A stretch of 64,000 nucleotides of DNA from Myxacorys almedinensis A (GTDB taxonomy: Bacteria; Cyanobacteriota; Cyanobacteriia; Leptolyngbyales; Leptolyngbyaceae). Position numbers and translations under genes: made by a program. This document shows positions 61,922 through 64,000 of this stretch, piece by piece (the stretch's first letter is position 1; each line of letters starts with the position of its first letter). Location of the stretch: the NCBI RefSeq assembly GCF_010091945.1, contig NZ_WVIE01000007.1, positions 124,001 to 188,000 of the forward strand, written 5' to 3'. The notes under the pieces are model-generated. The model did not search any database. It saw only the letters and a list, made by a program, of their open reading frames with translations, and had not been told where the DNA came from.

Positions 61922-63394
61922 CTACTTGGTTTGTAAGCCATACCAAGGATTGACCTGCAACACACCGCTTGGTTTAAACACCACTTTAAACGAAGCAACA
62001 GGTTCTTGTGGCTCGGCATTGGGTTCAGAGGGCTTACCCAACTGAGCAAGCGGCGTGTCTTTCACATAATCGCTAGCAATCTGGCTATCGGGTTGATAAT
62101 CGACCACCGAACCGTCGGCTTTTACCCGCACTCGGTACACTAAATCTCTATCAAACGGGGGTGTCCCTCTCCAGTTTTGGTCGATCACGTCATACACTTT
62201 CGGCTGTAAATCTTCTAGCTGCGCTTTATCTGTAATTTCTCCTGGCATAGCAGGGACGGCAGAAGGGCTAGGCGTCACTGAAGGTGTTGCCGCCCCGATC
62301 GAACTTCCGGTCGGCGCAATTTCTAGCTTTCCTTGTGGCGTAAACACCACTTTATACTGTGCGATCGCTTCTTGTACCGGAGCGCTACTGGTCGGAATGT
62401 AGAGCAATTCGAGCAACGGTGTCTGACCAACATTCTTTAGGGCAGCGTCGGTTTCGGCTTTGTACCCCACAATATCGCCATTTTTGGCAACGCCCAACCG
62501 ATACTCTAAGTTCTCGGTAAAGCGAGGAGAGGTCTTCCACTGACCGTTGATTTGGTCATAAAGCCGCTTGGCGATCGCATCCAACTCTTGAGGATCGGTA
62601 ATGGCAGAGGCAGAATTCAAGGTTTGCTCTAGCTGCACCAAATCCGGAGCAGGACTTGCCGCCGATGCCTCTGGACTGGGGCTAGCAGCCTCAGAAGGAC
62701 TGACAAACGGGCTGGCAGACGGGCTAACAGACGGGCTAGGGGGGCTGGTAGCTGCCTCAGAAGGATTGAGCGCGCCTGGGCAGTCTGTTGCTTCGGGGGT
62801 CAGGCACTCTGGCACTCTCACCTTGGGCGCTGGCAGGCTGACAAATGCCAGAGCCGCCAATGCCAAGCCAGACAGCCCGATCGTCGCGGGAATGGCTTGT
62901 TTAGCGATCGGTTCTGGGCTCTTGACATAGCGTTTCGGAACCGGAGCCAAATTGAGCGACCAAAAGGGCAAGGTCTGAGTATCTGCAACAAATTGGTCGA
63001 TCGCTTCTACCAAATCAAACAATTGCACCGTTGTCAGGTTTACCACCTGCTGAGCCGTCATCGTGTTGTTTTCGTCGGGGTCAACACTCAGACGGTGATG
63101 ATTGCGATCGAGGCGTTCTAGCTTCACAAACGAGGGGCGATCGCTGTAGGTATGGCGCGGTAGATGGAGTCCGCTTAAAAATTCTTGGGCATACAAACTC
63201 ACCGCCGTCACCAGGCTTTCAAAAAATTCTCGACCTCCCAAAAGCGGCTTTTCCTGCCCTGGAAGATGGCATTCTGCATTGATCAGCAGCGACATGACCG
63301 GGCGCATTTCGCCCTCAGAAGCGTCGGTTTGGTCTGAGAGACCTTCTAGCACGAGGGTGCAATTTGGCAAACTATACTGGCGTTGAATCGTCAT
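61922..63394 (-). CDS. DUF4335-type protein with a duplicated C-terminal domain
   Basis: A 490-residue protein. The N-terminal 190 residues fit DUF4335 (YSLPNCTLVLEGLSDQTD, LPFWSLNLAPVPKRY). A hydrophobic segment near 170-190 (IGLSGLALAALAFVSLP) is probably a membrane anchor. A Pro/Ser/Ala-rich linker (about 195-255) is followed by two similar domains of about 95 residues (about 265-360 and 390-485), each with RLYDQINGQWKTSPRF or KVYDVIDQNWRGTPPF and a conserved YKVVFTPQGKLEI or FKVVFKPSGVLQV. Function unknown. The start codon overlaps the DUF3038 stop (ATGA). Confidence 0.72.
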   Translation of the reverse strand: MTIQRQYSLPNCTLVLEGLSDQTDASEGEMRPVMSLLINAECHLPGQEKPLLGGREFFESLVTAVSLYAQEFLSGLHLPRHTYSDRPSFVKLERLDRNHHRLSVDPDENNTMTAQQVVNLTTVQLFDLVEAIDQFVADTQTLPFWSLNLAPVPKRYVKSPEPIAKQAIPATIGLSGLALAALAFVSLPAPKVRVPECLTPEATDCPGALNPSEAATSPPSPSVSPSASPFVSPSEAASPSPEASAASPAPDLVQLEQTLNSASAITDPQELDAIAKRLYDQINGQWKTSPRFTENLEYRLGVAKNGDIVGYKAETDAALKNVGQTPLLELLYIPTSSAPVQEAIAQYKVVFTPQGKLEIAPTGSSIGAATPSVTPSPSAVPAMPGEITDKAQLEDLQPKVYDVIDQNWRGTPPFDRDLVYRVRVKADGSVVDYQPDSQIASDYVKDTPLAQLGKPSEPNAEPQEPVASFKVVFKPSGVLQVNPWYGLQTK

Positions 63395-63999
63395 GACACT
63401 TCCCCATCAAACAAGCTGATCCACAAGCGCTGCATGCCAGAGGTTCCGGTGCAAAATAGCAACTGGCTGAGCAAGTCTAGCGCTAACTCGTTGAGTTTTT
63501 CATCCGAGCTATAAACCATCACCCCTGCCCGACGAGGATTCATTCGGCTTCGGAAATGGGCGCGAAACCGCTCTAGATATTCTGACAGGCGGAAGTGATG
63601 ATCGGGCGATAATTCTTTATCGCTAAGTTGCTGATAAGCAAGCAGCAATTGACGAATCAACACAGTTAGCCGCCTAGCTAAGTAGCAGGTGACAACGACG
63701 AGCGCTTTGGCTTCGAGAATGGTCAGAGGGCGGCGTTGAGCGTAGCGACGGAGGGGATTTGTGCTACGCATCTGCCAGAGCACGACGCGATGTTTGAGGA
63801 CGCTCCGTAAATCGAGATCGCTGGCGATCGCTAAAATCGCTTCCGATCCTCCCAGATCGAGGGCTTCGATCGCCAACAACAATAGATCAATCTGCAACCG
63901 CGTTCGACGAGGACACACACCCTCCGGCACAGGAGGATCGGGCAAATTATCCAAAATAATAGGCGTGGGAGGGGTTGACGGGGCAGATGGACTATTCAA
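63391..63999 (-). CDS. DUF3038-type protein (N-terminus cut by the window edge)
   Basis: About 202 residues visible. Helical, with LLLLAIEALDLGGSEAILAI, LEAKALVVVTCYLARRLTVL and an Arg-rich tail region. The family is found beside DUF4335 in cyanobacteria, as here. The visible N-terminus begins at a TTG at the window edge with a Pro/Ser-rich stretch, so the true start probably lies outside. It ends by an ATGA overlap with the DUF4335 gene, indicating one operon. Function unknown. Confidence 0.7.
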   Translation of the reverse strand: MNSPSAPSTPPTPIILDNLPDPPVPEGVCPRRTRLQIDLLLLAIEALDLGGSEAILAIASDLDLRSVLKHRVVLWQMRSTNPLRRYAQRRPLTILEAKALVVVTCYLARRLTVLIRQLLLAYQQLSDKELSPDHHFRLSEYLERFRAHFRSRMNPRRAGVMVYSSDEKLNELALDLLSQLLFCTGTSGMQRLWISLFDGEVS

Positions 64000-64000
64000 C

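Noticed and set aside
1-64000. CRISPR arrays, tRNA and rRNA genes, transposase genes
   Set aside because: No regularly spaced identical repeats of CRISPR type, no tRNA T-loop plus acceptor pattern and no transposase motif were recognised. tRNA genes could still be missed by eye.

Overview
The window comes from a cyanobacterium. Direct evidence: the palindrome GCGATCGC (HIP1) recurs throughout, and the genes include a full kaiABC circadian clock operon, psbQ, a bilin lyase of the CpcS/CpeS type, a high-light-inducible protein, the photosystem I biogenesis factor btpA, a cytochrome b6f haem-assembly (CCB) homologue and several cyanobacteria-only families (DUF760, DUF2811, DUF3038, DUF4335). KaiA has its N-terminal pseudo-receiver, unlike the shortened KaiA of Nostoc-type heterocyst formers. 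This, with moderate GC content, suggests a Leptolyngbya- or Synechococcales-like organism; the genus is inference.

Layout. 1-11.6 kb: a receiver-only protein without its phospho-acceptor Asp, a sugar-type ABC ATPase, and a long minus-strand glycan cluster (two GT4 glycosyltransferases, an MsbA-like exporter, a GT10 fucosyltransferase-like gene, three tandem GT8-like paralogues and a nucleotide-sugar epimerase). 11.9-20.1 kb: glyoxalase II, an orphan TpsB outer-membrane transporter, a PDZ-less HtrA protease, an M28 peptidase lipoprotein, a Crp-type regulator and an RppA/RppB-like two-component pair. 20.2-25.6 kb: two unknown exported or membrane proteins, a short-form argC, DUF456, CCB, dacB and queF. 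25.7-32.6 kb: kaiC, kaiB and kaiA on the minus strand, with a divergent hybrid histidine kinase carrying three degenerate receivers. 32.7-36.8 kb: creatininase, btpA, YdcF and a Cas4-like nuclease. 36.8-37.3 kb: a gene-free stretch with five perfect and two near-perfect DnaA boxes, a candidate replication origin. 37.3-64 kb: SGNH hydrolase, bilin lyase, ABC-2 transporter, Hli, HD protein, aldo/keto reductase, a devBCA exporter, FGGY kinase, PuuE-like deacetylase, HtrA protease, psbQ, amino-acid oxidase, moaA, prs, a sub-60-residue membrane protein, a PHP phosphoesterase, another two-component pair, a GT2 enzyme, a LOG-like protein and a DUF4335/DUF3038 pair.

Genes on the left of the DnaA-box cluster lie mostly on the minus strand (about 26 of 35) and those on the right mostly on the plus strand (about 17 of 27). 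That is the co-orientation expected if replication forks leave this site in both directions.

The most unusual structure is a family of four short (about 100-136 bp) interspersed elements at 14.48, 19.26, 24.97 and 42.10 kb. They have imperfect terminal inverted repeats, a terminal CTAG and a G-rich tandem core. In every copy one end supplies the stop codon of the neighbouring gene: NNC TAG in the same phase three times, and TGA in the fourth, where the gene is an HtrA protease that has lost its PDZ domain exactly at the element boundary.
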